Positions 8,727 through 17,188 are shown, counted from the first letter of the stretch. The stretch: DNA of 64,000 nucleotides from an uncultured Bacillaceae bacterium (GCA_937951955.1 CALGAD010000118.1:1-64000); one strand, 5' to 3'. The notes: generated by a model not told the origin, from the letters alone. Made by a program: numbers and translations.

Positions 8727-8938
8727 TCATAAACACACCTTTCAAAAGATAAATTCATAACAACTTCACGAAAAGCAGATTTCCCTCCCTATCACGATCA
8801 GTCCTTCTAATTAAATCATTCTCAAGAATAGTCGTTGCAAAGGAAAAACAAAAGTTTTTTTGTGAAACATTGAATAAAATCTATATTCATTTTACACTGG
8901 ATATGGAGTAAATTGTGACAAAAAGGATGTGTACGCTG

Positions 8939-9799
8939 ATGAGATTTGATGCAATCGCTCTCGATTTAGATGGCACGGTGCTCGACGACCGTGGAAATGT
9001 TAGTGACGAGCTTGTTAATCTTTTCCACCAATTACGGAGTAAAGGAATAAAAATCTTTATCGCGACGGGAAGAACCAGGTTAGAAACTGCTGAAGCGTTA
9101 CCCGAAACATTGGCATTCGATGGAATGGTAACGGCGAATGGGATGGTCTGTAATATCAACGATCAGAAAATCTCATCCCATACACTCGATCCGGAGCTCG
9201 TTAAGGAAGTCGTTTTACAAGCAAGTGAAAATAAAGTGTATTATGAAGTTCATCCCCTTGAAAAACCACGCTATGCATTACTTAAACATAAGTCGTTTAT
9301 TATTCATGAATTAGAGGGAGAAAAACCTTCTACCCTTCACGATAATGAATATAATGCGCGATTGGAATCGATAAATAAACATTTGCACTGGCTCAATGAC
9401 ATAGATGCCGATCAGGTCATAAAAGTATATTTTTTCAGTATGGATCTGAATAAAATTACGAACTGGAAAAATACCCTGGATGAAATGAAAGAGAAATTTT
9501 CTTTCTCTGTAACTTCCTCTTCAATACATAGTACAGAAATTGCCGTACCGGATGTTTCAAAAGCATCTGGAATCCAAACCCTTCTGCAACAATATGAGCT
9601 TTCCCCCGAACATTTATTGGCTGTCGGCGATGCGGAAAACGATATCCCCATGTTAAAACTGGCCGGATGGGGTGTGGCGATGAAAAATGCCAATGAACAT
9701 GTGAAACAAATAGCTGACGAGGTAACTTCGGCAACTTATACCGAAAACGGATTATACTTGTTTTTAAAAGAAAAATTCAAACATATTTTAGACAGTTAA
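8939..9799 (+). CDS. Cof-type HAD-IIB phosphatase
   Basis: This 286-residue member of the Cof/HAD-IIB group generally dephosphorylates sugar phosphates or cofactors. Motif I is ALDLDGTVLDD, motif II FIATGRTR, and motif IV VGDAENDIPML, followed by the C-terminal signature KLAGWGVAMKNANEHVKQIADEV shared by the group (quoted across two segments: KLAGWGVAMKNA and EHVKQIADEV). ATG 8939 follows AAAGGATG; a GTG at 8915 with GGAG upstream is an alternative that would add eight residues. It is monocistronic with a strong terminator. Confidence 0.85.
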   Translation: MRFDAIALDLDGTVLDDRGNVSDELVNLFHQLRSKGIKIFIATGRTRLETAEALPETLAFDGMVTANGMVCNINDQKISSHTLDPELVKEVVLQASENKVYYEVHPLEKPRYALLKHKSFIIHELEGEKPSTLHDNEYNARLESINKHLHWLNDIDADQVIKVYFFSMDLNKITNWKNTLDEMKEKFSFSVTSSSIHSTEIAVPDVSKASGIQTLLQQYELSPEHLLAVGDAENDIPMLKLAGWGVAMKNANEHVKQIADEVTSATYTENGLYLFLKEKFKHILDS

Positions 9800-9818
9800 A
9801 AACACGGAATACAAATGC

Positions 9819-9868
9819 AATTCCCCCTTAAATAAATTTTACTTCTTATTTTAGGGGGAATTTATTTA
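9819..9868. terminator. Bidirectional terminator between HAD and pdaA genes
   Basis: AATTCCCCCT (9819-9828) pairs with AGGGGGAATT (9853-9862) and is flanked by AT-rich tracts. It separates two converging genes and can serve both. Confidence 0.8.
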
Positions 9869-9937
9869 TATAAATTTCTTTTGCTATTCTTTTCAGTCGA
9901 TATCTCATTAAGCGAAATCGAAATAGGAACGGAGGCT

Positions 9938-10774
9938 TCACTCACTTTTAAGATGCTTTTTCAGTTGACCAAAGGGAGATTGTTCTTCGAACTCCTTTTC
10001 CAGAAGAAGATCGTTTAAACTGGCAAAAGTATATCCTCTTTTTTTCAAATCTTGAATGGCCTTTTCTAACGCATCGGCATTGTCTTTCGATACCGTATGC
10101 AATAGTAGCACCGCTCCCGGATGGATCTGTCTCATTATTTCATTGTACGAATACTCCCAGCCGCGCTGTTGATTGACATTCCAGTCGACAAAAGCAAGGG
10201 ACCAAAACACATGGATATACCCTGCATCGCGGGCAACTTTTAATGTTCGCTCGCTAAAAATGCCTCGCGGTGGACGTAGGAACAACATATCCTTCTGTCC
10301 CGTGAGTTCCATTGTTTTTTGCTTAACCCTATCCAGTTCCTCTCGAATTTTTTCATCACTGATTTGTGTAAAATCCGGATGGCTCCACGAATGGTTCCCG
10401 ATAATATGCCCTTCTTGGACCATTCGTTTCGCAAGTTCCGGAGCTGTCTCCAGGTAATGGCCCGTAACAAAGAAAGTGGCCGGAACCTGTTCTTTTTTCA
10501 AAACGTCTAAAATTTTTTCCGTATAACCATTTTCATAACCGTTATCAAAGGTTAAATAAATGACTTTCTTCTCCGGATTCCCTTTATAAAATGCCCCGTA
10601 TTTCGCTAACAGCTCATCGTAGTTTTTTCCCGCCTCTGGAGGAACTTCATCCCTCGCTTTTTTAAATCCCCAGTGTATAGGAGCATTCGATAAGGCATAA
10701 ACCGGCACGGTATGCGCAAGTAACAGCAGGATCATACTTGCAACAATTATCCTGAATCCTCTTTTCACTCGCAT
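9938..10774 (-). CDS. pdaA: PdaA, N-acetylmuramic acid deacetylase (delta-lactam biosynthesis)
   Basis: This 278-residue exported enzyme deacetylates muramic acid in spore cortex peptidoglycan, a step toward muramic delta-lactam needed for germination. It has an N-terminal membrane/signal segment (about residues 8-28), then the PdaA-specific lead GFKKARDEVPPEAGKNYDEL. The NodB deacetylase domain has TFDNGYENGYTEKILD (PdaA uses TFDNG where many NodB enzymes have TFDDG), HSWSHPDF for metal His ligands, RPPRG, and the C-terminal LLLHTVSKDN. Length and motifs match the Bacillus family closely. Its proximity to the SE1561-like gene and yfkD matches the Bacillus yfjS-yfjT-yfkD order. Confidence 0.92.
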   Translation of the reverse strand: MRVKRGFRIIVASMILLLLAHTVPVYALSNAPIHWGFKKARDEVPPEAGKNYDELLAKYGAFYKGNPEKKVIYLTFDNGYENGYTEKILDVLKKEQVPATFFVTGHYLETAPELAKRMVQEGHIIGNHSWSHPDFTQISDEKIREELDRVKQKTMELTGQKDMLFLRPPRGIFSERTLKVARDAGYIHVFWSLAFVDWNVNQQRGWEYSYNEIMRQIHPGAVLLLHTVSKDNADALEKAIQDLKKRGYTFASLNDLLLEKEFEEQSPFGQLKKHLKSE

Positions 10775-10857
10775 GTCTTCCTTCCTTTTTTTCTTATTTT
10801 TACAAAAGAAAGGAAAAACATGCGATATTTACTGGAATTTTCACCTGCCATAAACTG

Positions 10858-11511
10858 TCATTGTTTAATACCGTTTACGATAATCTGGACAATATAATCA
10901 ATTTCCCTTTGATCATCTAAAAATACATTGTCGGACATAAGAACAAACCGGGATAGAAAGAAGCCTAGTAATGTTGTGAAGATATTGCGACTCAAGATTT
11001 TTGCAGGAATATCGATCACCTCACCTTTTTCCTGAAAGTCTTGAATGATTTGCTCGATTCTGGATAGCGCATGCTCACTAATATGGCTGATTAATTCATT
11101 CTTCAACTCGTCATGGTAAATCATTTCTTTGATAAATATACGGAACAAATCCCGGTTTTCTTTAAAAAACATGAATCGTTCCGTGGCCAGTGCACGAACA
11201 AACTCTTCGATCGTTTTCGGCTTTTCTGCCAGCACTTCCTCGAAAATTGCATCCGCCATTTGCGGGAGTGAATGTTTGATGAAAGGTATCAGAATCGCCA
11301 AGAGCAAATTTTCTTTTGTGCCAAAATGCCGAAAGATTGTTCCTTCCGCAACGCCAGCCTCTTTAGCGATTTCACTTGTCGCTGTGTTGGCATAACCTTT
11401 TTTCGCAAACAGTTCGATCGCGGCTAAAACGATTCGTTGTTTTTTGTCGGTAAATTGCGTGCCCTCTTTCGTATATTGCATTAATAATTGTAAAATATTA
11501 TTATTTTTCAT
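10858..11511 (-). CDS. TetR/AcrR family transcriptional regulator
   Basis: This 217-residue repressor-like protein has an N-terminal TetR helix-turn-helix (ELFAKKGYANTATSEIAKEA, then AGVAEGTIFRHFGTKENLL) at about residues 30-75 and a helical ligand-binding C-terminal domain. It is the third gene of a minus-strand unit behind an ABC ATPase and permease (25-nt gap). A matching palindromic operator stands in front of the ATPase, so it most likely represses its own operon until a toxic compound binds. Confidence 0.88.
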   Translation of the reverse strand: MKNNNILQLLMQYTKEGTQFTDKKQRIVLAAIELFAKKGYANTATSEIAKEAGVAEGTIFRHFGTKENLLLAILIPFIKHSLPQMADAIFEEVLAEKPKTIEEFVRALATERFMFFKENRDLFRIFIKEMIYHDELKNELISHISEHALSRIEQIIQDFQEKGEVIDIPAKILSRNIFTTLLGFFLSRFVLMSDNVFLDDQREIDYIVQIIVNGIKQ

Positions 11512-11536
11512 CGCGGATCACTTCCTGGATTAAATA

Positions 11537-12601
11537 CTATACTTTTCGGTATCTCCTTAGCGATAACAAATTCAGTAAAATGAAAATTACGGCAAAGAGA
11601 CTGATGATCAAAAGGTCATTAGCAATTTCCGGCAAACCATTGCCCTTGTACATCACTTCTTGTAAGGCGCGCCCGCCATAATAAAGCGGCATCAATTTTC
11701 CGATATACTGAACCCATTCGGCCATCGTTTCAAAGGGAATAATCCCGGAAAAGAATACTTGTGGCACAATGACAACCGGGATAAATTGCACCATCTGAAA
11801 CTCAGAATTGGCAAAAGAAGACAGAAAGGTACCCAACGATAAGGCAACGAGCGCCAATAATAAGTTGATTACAATGACGAGCCAAAAGGGCCCGACTAAA
11901 ACGAAATCGAGGACATACACCGCATACAAGACGACGATCACCGTTTGGATAATGGCAAAAACACCGAATCCACCTAAATAGGCCAGCAAAATTTCATAAC
12001 GCCTGATTGGTGTGGACATTAATTTTTCCATCGTTCCGGACGTCCGTTCCTTTAAAAAACCGATTCCCGAAAGTAAAAACACGAAAAAGAAAACAAAAAA
12101 TCCGATTAAGATTGTACTCAATACGTCAAAAAATTCCGTTTCACTCGATCCATATATATATTGAACATCAATTTCAATTTCATGGCCAGCTGGAATGGAG
12201 CCGATTTTTTCCATAAGTTCATTTTGATTGCGTGCGGCAAAAGCCTGTTTTATTTTCATTTCTAACGGATCGCTGCGCAACGGATCGTTATTTTGTAAAA
12301 TCAGTTCAACATCATTTGTTGAAAAAATCAGGAGTCCGTCAAGATCATCGTTGATGACTGTTTCTTTATAATCAATGTCACTTTTATATTCTATAACAAA
12401 AACATCCATCTCTTCCAAAATTTCCTCCAGCTGCTCATCGATATCGATGACCCCTAATTTTAATGAAACCGTTTCGCCATTAAACAGGATATAAACGAGC
12501 GATAAAATCACAATGGGCATTATGAAAATCAATGCCAGCGTACGTTTATCCCTGATCATTTCAAGTAAAATCCGCTTCATCACAACAGCAATCCTCATCA
12601 T
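11537..12601 (-). CDS. ABC-2 type exporter permease
   Basis: This 354-residue membrane subunit of an ABC-2 exporter has one N-terminal helix (TLALIFIMPIVILSLVYILF), a soluble extracytoplasmic segment of about 130 residues, then five C-terminal helices. These include the ABC-2 signature region LKERTSGTMEKLMSTPIRRYE. It overlaps the ATPase stop by 4 nt (ATGA), showing translational coupling. The substrate is unknown; with TetR control, a drug or antimicrobial is the likely cargo. Confidence 0.87.
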   Translation of the reverse strand: MMRIAVVMKRILLEMIRDKRTLALIFIMPIVILSLVYILFNGETVSLKLGVIDIDEQLEEILEEMDVFVIEYKSDIDYKETVINDDLDGLLIFSTNDVELILQNNDPLRSDPLEMKIKQAFAARNQNELMEKIGSIPAGHEIEIDVQYIYGSSETEFFDVLSTILIGFFVFFFVFLLSGIGFLKERTSGTMEKLMSTPIRRYEILLAYLGGFGVFAIIQTVIVVLYAVYVLDFVLVGPFWLVIVINLLLALVALSLGTFLSSFANSEFQMVQFIPVVIVPQVFFSGIIPFETMAEWVQYIGKLMPLYYGGRALQEVMYKGNGLPEIANDLLIISLFAVIFILLNLLSLRRYRKV

Positions 12602-13323
12602 TCTCCCCTCCCCGCTTTTAAAAAGACTTGATCGAGATTTTCCGCACCGTACTGGTTCGTTAACTGCTCCGGTGTTCCCGCGGCAATGATTTTTCCTTCC
12701 CGAATCAATGCTATCCGATCACAGCGTTCTGCTTCCACCATAACATGGGTTGTCACGATGATCGTTTTCCCTTCATCCCTCAAGCGAAATAATTCCTGCC
12801 AAATCTCAAGTCGTAATTCCGGGTCAATTCCAACCGTTGGCTCATCCAGTATTAACAATTTCGGATCATGTAGTAAAGCAATCGCCAGCGAAAGTCGCCG
12901 CTTCATTCCACCAGAATAGGCAGAAACTCGTTTATTCAAATCAGCGGTGATATTAACGAGCCGGGCGACATATTCAATCCGGGCGTTCCGTTCTTCCTTT
13001 TTTAACCGGTAGAGGGAGGCAAAAAATTGCAAATTCTCCTTTCCCGTTAACTCGCCATACAATGCATCTGACTGCGCCATATAACCGATATCATGTAGTA
13101 CCTTCAAATTCGGGATTTTTTCATCGAACACCCGTACTTCGCCCGCATCCGGTGTTTCCATCCCGACCATCACTTTAATTAACGTGGACTTGCCCGCGCC
13201 AGAAGGACCGATCAAGCCATAAATATCCCCTTTGTTTATGCCAAGTTGAATTCCCTGTAAGACCGGCTTTTTATCAAAACTTTTGTAAACATCATTTATG
13301 GCGATAACCTGTTCCACATCCAT
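12598..13323 (-). CDS. ABC exporter ATP-binding protein
   Basis: This 241-residue ABC ATPase has Walker A GPSGAGKST, a Q-loop YMAQSDALYGELT, signature YSGGMKRRLSLA, Walker B LLILDEPTVGID, and the switch His in TTHVMVEAE. It is typical of the CcmA/drug-exporter group. The first ATG at 13323 is only 2 nt from AGGAGGGG; a GTG two codons later (13317) has better spacing and could be the true start. It is the first gene of the ATPase-permease-TetR operon, expressed from the promoter and operator at 13333-13383. Confidence 0.9.
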   Translation of the reverse strand: MDVEQVIAINDVYKSFDKKPVLQGIQLGINKGDIYGLIGPSGAGKSTLIKVMVGMETPDAGEVRVFDEKIPNLKVLHDIGYMAQSDALYGELTGKENLQFFASLYRLKKEERNARIEYVARLVNITADLNKRVSAYSGGMKRRLSLAIALLHDPKLLILDEPTVGIDPELRLEIWQELFRLRDEGKTIIVTTHVMVEAERCDRIALIREGKIIAAGTPEQLTNQYGAENLDQVFLKAGRGE

Positions 13324-13332
13324 CCCCTCCTG

Positions 13333-13350
13333 AGTGAGTGATTACTCACT
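13333..13350 (-). promoter_or_regulatory. TetR-type operator
   Basis: A perfect inverted repeat AGTGAGT-GATT-ACTCACT lies directly between the -10 element and the ribosome binding site of the ABC operon. The operon's own third gene is a TetR regulator, so this is the obvious autoregulatory site. Confidence 0.8.
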
Positions 13351-13353
13351 TTT

Positions 13354-13383
13354 ATATTAAAACAAGAAAAAGATGAATGTCAA
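13354..13383 (-). promoter_or_regulatory. Sigma-A promoter of the ABC-TetR operon
   Basis: On the minus strand, TTGACA (13378-13383) and TAATAT (13354-13359) are spaced 18 nt apart. The TetR-type palindrome begins 3 nt downstream, so bound repressor would block the transcription start. Confidence 0.75.
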
Positions 13384-13406
13384 TATATTAGGAATATTTA
13401 CCACAA

Positions 13407-13440
13407 AACAAAAAACTCCTCATCCGACTACTGAGGAGTT
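13407..13440 (-). terminator. Terminator overlapping the end of the SE1561-like gene
   Basis: A 9-bp stem AACTCCTCA/TGAGGAGTT (13414-13422 with 13432-13440) has a minus-strand T run. The gene's TAG stop codon lies inside the loop. Confidence 0.8.
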
Positions 13441-13622
13441 TGTTTGATTTTCTGCAGTTTTTCTTCCAAATCGTCCAGCATGGCAATCATCTTATCAATT
13501 TCTTCTAAACCCACCTCTTCTGGTTCGATTTCCTCTAACATTTCCAGAAATTTAGCAAAACGCTGTTGTACTTGTTCTAATTGTGCTTGTTTTGTTTCGT
13601 TCAAATGATTGCTCCTTTCCAA
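13428..13622 (-). CDS. SE1561 family small protein (YfjT position)
   Basis: This 64-residue acidic, coiled-coil protein resembles the SE1561 family of Bacilli in its core (FAKFLEMLEEIEPEEVGLEE and IDKMIAMLDDLEEKL). Function is unknown. A good AAAGGAGC site precedes the ATG at 13622. It sits between pdaA and yfkD, where Bacillus subtilis has the small gene yfjT, and is likely its counterpart (inference from position and size). Confidence 0.7.
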   Translation of the reverse strand: MERSNHLNETKQAQLEQVQQRFAKFLEMLEEIEPEEVGLEEIDKMIAMLDDLEEKLQKIKQTPQ

Positions 13623-13664
13623 AGGTTCATGACAAATGACGAGTCCATTATAACAGAATATCTC

Positions 13665-14486
13665 TTAGCGGGGGACATCAACAGCATGAAAGTTGAACGA
13701 TACATGATCCTGAATCGGAATCCACGCACCAATACCTTGAGACGTTACATTTTTTATTTCAATTAAGCGTTTTCCACCTTTTAATACTAAATATACTTCT
13801 CCAAATGTAATAGTTCCTTTTTCATTAATCGCCGGTGCATAGGCATCCAAATAACCGAGTTTTTGACCCGGGATATTGTAATACTGGTCCTTTTTCGTTC
13901 CCTGGCCAATAATCGTCTCGAAGGATAACGGTAGCTTTGTTTTTTCCATCGCTTCTCGCAACATCATTTGCTGGACATCATCGGCATGGGCGACCTTTGC
14001 GGTAAGTCCTCCCCGGACAACTTTTTGCTGTTCTTGAACATAATGAATTTTATAGGGACCCTGTCCGCCCCGATTATCATAAAAATTCGTATTGATCTTT
14101 TGGTATTCCCAGTTTGGTGATGTTTCCTTCGATTCATAATTGAGCGGCCAGTTCCCCAAATACACTTTGGCCCGATATCCCAGGGCGAGAATCGGTTTGT
14201 TAATCACCGTTTCATTTAACATTAATAATAAATTCGGATTTTCAATTTTAACTTTTGACGTTTGCAATAGTTCCTCTGTTAACTCGCTCGGCTGTAACTT
14301 CGGCAAATCCTGAGCAGGATTCGGATATGTATTTTCCTTGGCTATATTGATCACCGAGCTTGGTATTTCGTATTTGTTTTCTACCCGGGTCTCTTTTTCG
14401 GTTTTCTCCTTCGTCTCGGAAACAACTTTTCCGGGCATCATGCTAAAAAGTAATAATATGATTAAGAACCAGGCTTGTTTCTTCAT
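13665..14486 (-). CDS. yfkD: YfkD family exported protein
   Basis: This 273-residue secreted protein has a signal peptide (residues about 1-22, ILLLFSMMPGKVVS). The rest is a conserved YfkD-like domain with segments PSSVINIAKENTYPNPAQDL, ALGYRAKVYLGNWPLNYES and VRGGLTAKVAHADDVQQMML. The molecular function is not known. ATG 14486 with GGAAGGAGT upstream is preferred over a TTG at 14504. The neighbourhood (pdaA, SE1561-like, yfkD) matches Bacillus subtilis and supports the assignment. Confidence 0.82.
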   Translation of the reverse strand: MKKQAWFLIILLLFSMMPGKVVSETKEKTEKETRVENKYEIPSSVINIAKENTYPNPAQDLPKLQPSELTEELLQTSKVKIENPNLLLMLNETVINKPILALGYRAKVYLGNWPLNYESKETSPNWEYQKINTNFYDNRGGQGPYKIHYVQEQQKVVRGGLTAKVAHADDVQQMMLREAMEKTKLPLSFETIIGQGTKKDQYYNIPGQKLGYLDAYAPAINEKGTITFGEVYLVLKGGKRLIEIKNVTSQGIGAWIPIQDHVSFNFHAVDVPR

Positions 14487-14610
14487 AATTGAAACTCCTT
14501 CCAATTATAAGATGTACATATAGTTTTTTCATTGCCTTCTTTTCTTATCCAAAAATATTTTTTGCGATTTTTTGCATTTTATTAGTGAAAACCAATCAGT
14601 TTTTAGAATA

Positions 14611-14640
14611 TTGACAAATCATTTCCCATACATTTATTAA
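14611..14640 (+). promoter_or_regulatory. Sigma-A-like promoter of a small transcription unit
   Basis: TTGACA (14611-14616) is followed after 17-18 nt by TTATTA/TATTAA (14634-14640). The predicted start is about 14647, just before an AAGGAGGG element, so the leader would be almost nil. Confidence 0.55.
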
Positions 14641-14659
14641 TACATAAGAAAAAGGAGGG

Positions 14660-14773
14660 ATGACTTCCGGGAAATTACAAGAACGGAGTATACGAACCTT
14701 CCTTGAATCGTCAGGTTGCAGGCAAAATGAGCATAAAGGTGGTGGGCTTGGTCCAGTCACATCAACAAACTAA
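14660..14773 (+). CDS. Candidate 37-residue peptide gene, unknown function
   Basis: An ORF of 37 codons begins at ATG 14660, immediately after AAGGAGGG. The product has a single Cys, a basic N-terminal half (KLQERSIRTFLESSGCRQ) and a Gly-rich tail ending GGGLGPVTSTN. It is enclosed by its own promoter (14611-14640) and terminator (14792-14829), giving a transcript of roughly 180 nt. The weakness is spacing: AGGAGG is only 1-2 nt from the ATG. The unit could equally be a non-coding small RNA. No family is recognised. Confidence 0.35.
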   Translation: MTSGKLQERSIRTFLESSGCRQNEHKGGGLGPVTSTN

Positions 14774-14791
14774 TAATATTTTGCTATGAAC

Positions 14792-14829
14792 AGCCGGGGG
14801 CATTTCGCCACCCGGCTTTGAAATTTTAT
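14792..14829 (+). terminator. Terminator of the small unit at 14.6-14.8 kb
   Basis: AGCCGGG (14792-14798) pairs with CCCGGCT (14811-14817) and is followed by a T-rich tract. Confidence 0.75.
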
Positions 14830-14932
14830 CATCTCCTGTTCCCTAATCACGCGAATTTCAATGCAATCACGAGCATAGTATTTAATATAATTATTTATTA
14901 ATAATTATTATTAATATTTTTGCCCAATGCTA

Positions 14933-14961
14933 TTGAATAATTATGATTCTTATGATAGTAT
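14933..14961 (+). promoter_or_regulatory. Promoter with PerR-like box upstream of the metal ATPase
   Basis: TTGAAT (14933-14938), a 17-nt spacer and TAGTAT (14956-14961) form a sigma-A-type promoter. The spacer contains TTATGATTCTTATGA (14941-14955), which matches 11 of the 14 defined positions of the PerR consensus TTATAATnATTATAA. A leader of about 160 nt would precede the ATPase. Confidence 0.5.
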
Positions 14962-14995
14962 AAAAGTAAAGGAAAGGCTTGTATTTATACGTAAT

Positions 14996-15010
14996 CGATA
15001 GTGATTATCA
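14996..15010 (+). promoter_or_regulatory. Fur-like box 1
   Basis: CGATAGTGATTATCA matches 12 of 14 defined positions of the Fur 7-1-7 consensus TGATAATnATTATCA. It is the first of three such boxes between the promoter and the ATPase start. Confidence 0.5.
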
Positions 15011-15044
15011 ATTAGTTTTAAATACAAGTTATGAATTTAACAAA

Positions 15045-15059
15045 TGAGAATTATTCTCA
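15045..15059 (+). promoter_or_regulatory. Fur-like box 2
   Basis: TGAGAATTATTCTCA is a perfect 7-1-7 inverted repeat of the Fur superfamily type, 67 nt before the ATPase start codon. Confidence 0.65.
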
Positions 15060-15085
15060 ACTACGTCGGTGAATTCTCAATTACA

Positions 15086-15100
15086 TGAGAATGCTTCTCA
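15086..15100 (+). promoter_or_regulatory. Fur-like box 3
   Basis: TGAGAATGCTTCTCA is a 7-1-7 inverted repeat with one broken pair, extendable to ATGAGAATGCTTCTCAT. It lies 41 bp (about four helical turns) from box 2. Confidence 0.6.
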
Positions 15101-15125
15101 TTTGTAAAAGAAAGGGGCAAACATT

Positions 15126-17060
15126 TTGGAGACAAATATTAATTACTGGCAGCCGAAAGTAAAATTTAATTTCAAGAAGCGATTAAAAGCGTTTTTTACA
15201 AATACGACACAATTAGAATTTTTCATGGCCGTATTGAGTGGAATTTTGATTGTAATCGGCTGGGTACTCGGTCAGTCTGGATTAGAAACACCTTCCGTTG
15301 TTTTCTTTATCGCAAGCTATTTAATTGGTGGTTATTTCAAAGCCAGAGAAGGAATCACGGAAACGATCAAAAATAAAACATTGAATGTCGAATTTTTAAT
15401 GATTTTAGCCGCTATTGGTTCGGCCATCATCGGCTACTGGGAAGAAGGGGCCATTTTAATTTTTATTTTTGCGATGAGCGGTGCCCTAGAATCGTATACG
15501 ATGAGCAAAAGTCAGCGGGAACTAACGGCATTAATGGATTTGCAACCTCAAGAAGCCTGGCTCATCGAAAACGGTTCAGAACGCCGGGTCCCCGTTGAGA
15601 AGTTGCAGGTTGGTGACCTAATTTTAGTCAAACCGGGTGAGCAAGTATCAGCGGACGGCATTATCGTCCAAGGAAAAACGAGTATTGATGAATCAGCGAT
15701 AACGGGCGAATCGATTCCCGTTTTTAAAACTTTGCAAGATGAAGTGTTTGCCGGCACGGTGAATACGAGTGGGGCCATTACGGTCCAGGTGACAAAACCA
15801 AATCACGAAACCGTGTTTCAAAAAGTCGTCAATCTTATCCAACAGGCGCAAAGCGAACAAACACCATCCCAGCGGTTTATCGATCGTTTTGAATCGATTT
15901 ACGTGTATGTCGTTCTTATGGCAACGGGAATCATGATGTTTCTCCCCCATTATTTATTTGACTGGAGCTGGAATACAACCTTTTATAGAGCCATCGTATT
16001 GCTCGTTGTTGCCTCACCTTGTGCCGTAGTCGCATCCATTACACCGGCCATCCTTGCAGCCATTTCCAATGGAGCCCGCAACGGTATTCTTTTTAAAGGC
16101 GGAACCCATGTAGAAAGCCTGGGACAATTAAAAGCCATTGCCTTTGATAAAACAGGGACTTTAACCCAGGGTAGACCGGAAGTTACCGATTTCGTTGTTG
16201 CGGAAGAACTGCTAAGTGAAGAGAAAACCATCTTGCAAATGGCCGCCTCCATCGAAAATCAATCGAACCACCCTCTTGCCCGGGCTATCGTTCGCTACGC
16301 TCAAGAAAGGGAAATCGACAACTTTTTAGAAACGGATTATGTGGAGGATGTAAGCGGCTGGGGAATTCAGGGGAAATTGAAGGGCGAACTGTGGAAGATC
16401 GGCAAAAAGGATTTTATGGAATTAGCGGATGATTCACATTGGCTTCAACTGATTAACCGCTATGCTGCGGAAGGAAAAACAGCCGTTCTGATTCAAAAGG
16501 ATCACCACGTTGTCGGTTTGTTTGCTTTAAAAGATATCGTTCGTTCCGATGCGAAGGAGGCTATCGACGAACTGCAAGCTTTAGGTGTGAAACCGATTAT
16601 GCTCACCGGTGACAATCAACATACCGCACAAAAAATTGCGGAGGATATCGGTATCGCCGACTATATCGCCGAATGCCTTCCAGACGAAAAACTGGATAAA
16701 GTGAAAGAAATTAAAAATCGCCTCGGTACCACTGCCATGGTCGGTGACGGAATTAACGATGCGCCTGCCCTCGCTACGGCGGATGTCGGCATCGCCATGG
16801 GTGAAGGAACCGATGTGGCATTGGAGACAGCGGATGTCGTTTTAATGAAAAATAATTTGTTGAAAATTCCGCAAGCCGTTCAACTTTCAAAAAAAATGAA
16901 CCGGATCATCAAGCAAAATCTCGCCTTCTCCATCGCCGTGATTATTTTGCTGATTCTATCGAATTTCACGACCGGGATCGATTTACCATTTGCCGTGATC
17001 GGTCATGAAGGAAGTACAATCCTTGTTATTTTGAATAGTTTACGATTACTCCGCTCCTGA
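15126..17060 (+). CDS. pfeT: P1B-4 type metal efflux ATPase (PfeT/ZosA-like, probable Fe2+ exporter)
   Basis: This 644-residue P1B-type ATPase would pump a transition metal out across the membrane. It lacks an N-terminal heavy-metal-associated domain. The membrane metal site is SPC (Ser297-Pro298-Cys299), and the last helices carry HEGSTILVILNSLRLL; together these mark subgroup P1B-4. Other motifs are TGES, DKTGT with phosphorylated Asp341, the nucleotide-domain His-Pro (residues 382-383) and GDGINDAPAL. Bacillus subtilis PfeT has the same architecture and is known to be PerR-repressed and Fur-activated. The PerR-like and three Fur-like boxes upstream agree with that. Start is TTG 15126 after AAAGGGGC. 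Cobalt or zinc cannot be excluded as substrate. Confidence 0.82.
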   Translation: METNINYWQPKVKFNFKKRLKAFFTNTTQLEFFMAVLSGILIVIGWVLGQSGLETPSVVFFIASYLIGGYFKAREGITETIKNKTLNVEFLMILAAIGSAIIGYWEEGAILIFIFAMSGALESYTMSKSQRELTALMDLQPQEAWLIENGSERRVPVEKLQVGDLILVKPGEQVSADGIIVQGKTSIDESAITGESIPVFKTLQDEVFAGTVNTSGAITVQVTKPNHETVFQKVVNLIQQAQSEQTPSQRFIDRFESIYVYVVLMATGIMMFLPHYLFDWSWNTTFYRAIVLLVVASPCAVVASITPAILAAISNGARNGILFKGGTHVESLGQLKAIAFDKTGTLTQGRPEVTDFVVAEELLSEEKTILQMAASIENQSNHPLARAIVRYAQEREIDNFLETDYVEDVSGWGIQGKLKGELWKIGKKDFMELADDSHWLQLINRYAAEGKTAVLIQKDHHVVGLFALKDIVRSDAKEAIDELQALGVKPIMLTGDNQHTAQKIAEDIGIADYIAECLPDEKLDKVKEIKNRLGTTAMVGDGINDAPALATADVGIAMGEGTDVALETADVVLMKNNLLKIPQAVQLSKKMNRIIKQNLAFSIAVIILLILSNFTTGIDLPFAVIGHEGSTILVILNSLRLLRS

Positions 17061-17065
17061 TTAAA

Positions 17066-17100
17066 AAGGTTCGTCCATTGCGACGAACCGTTTTCGTTTT
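17066..17100. terminator. Bidirectional terminator between pfeT-like and yfkH-like genes
   Basis: GGTTCGTC (17068-17075) pairs with GACGAACC (17082-17089). An A tract precedes and a T-rich tract follows, so it can act on either strand. Confidence 0.8.
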
Positions 17101-17188
17101 AATCTGACTGTATTTGAATGCAAAATAACGTTTTTTATACATTCCTTTCACTAAAAACCATTTTTAGATTGTGTAACTTATATCGAAC

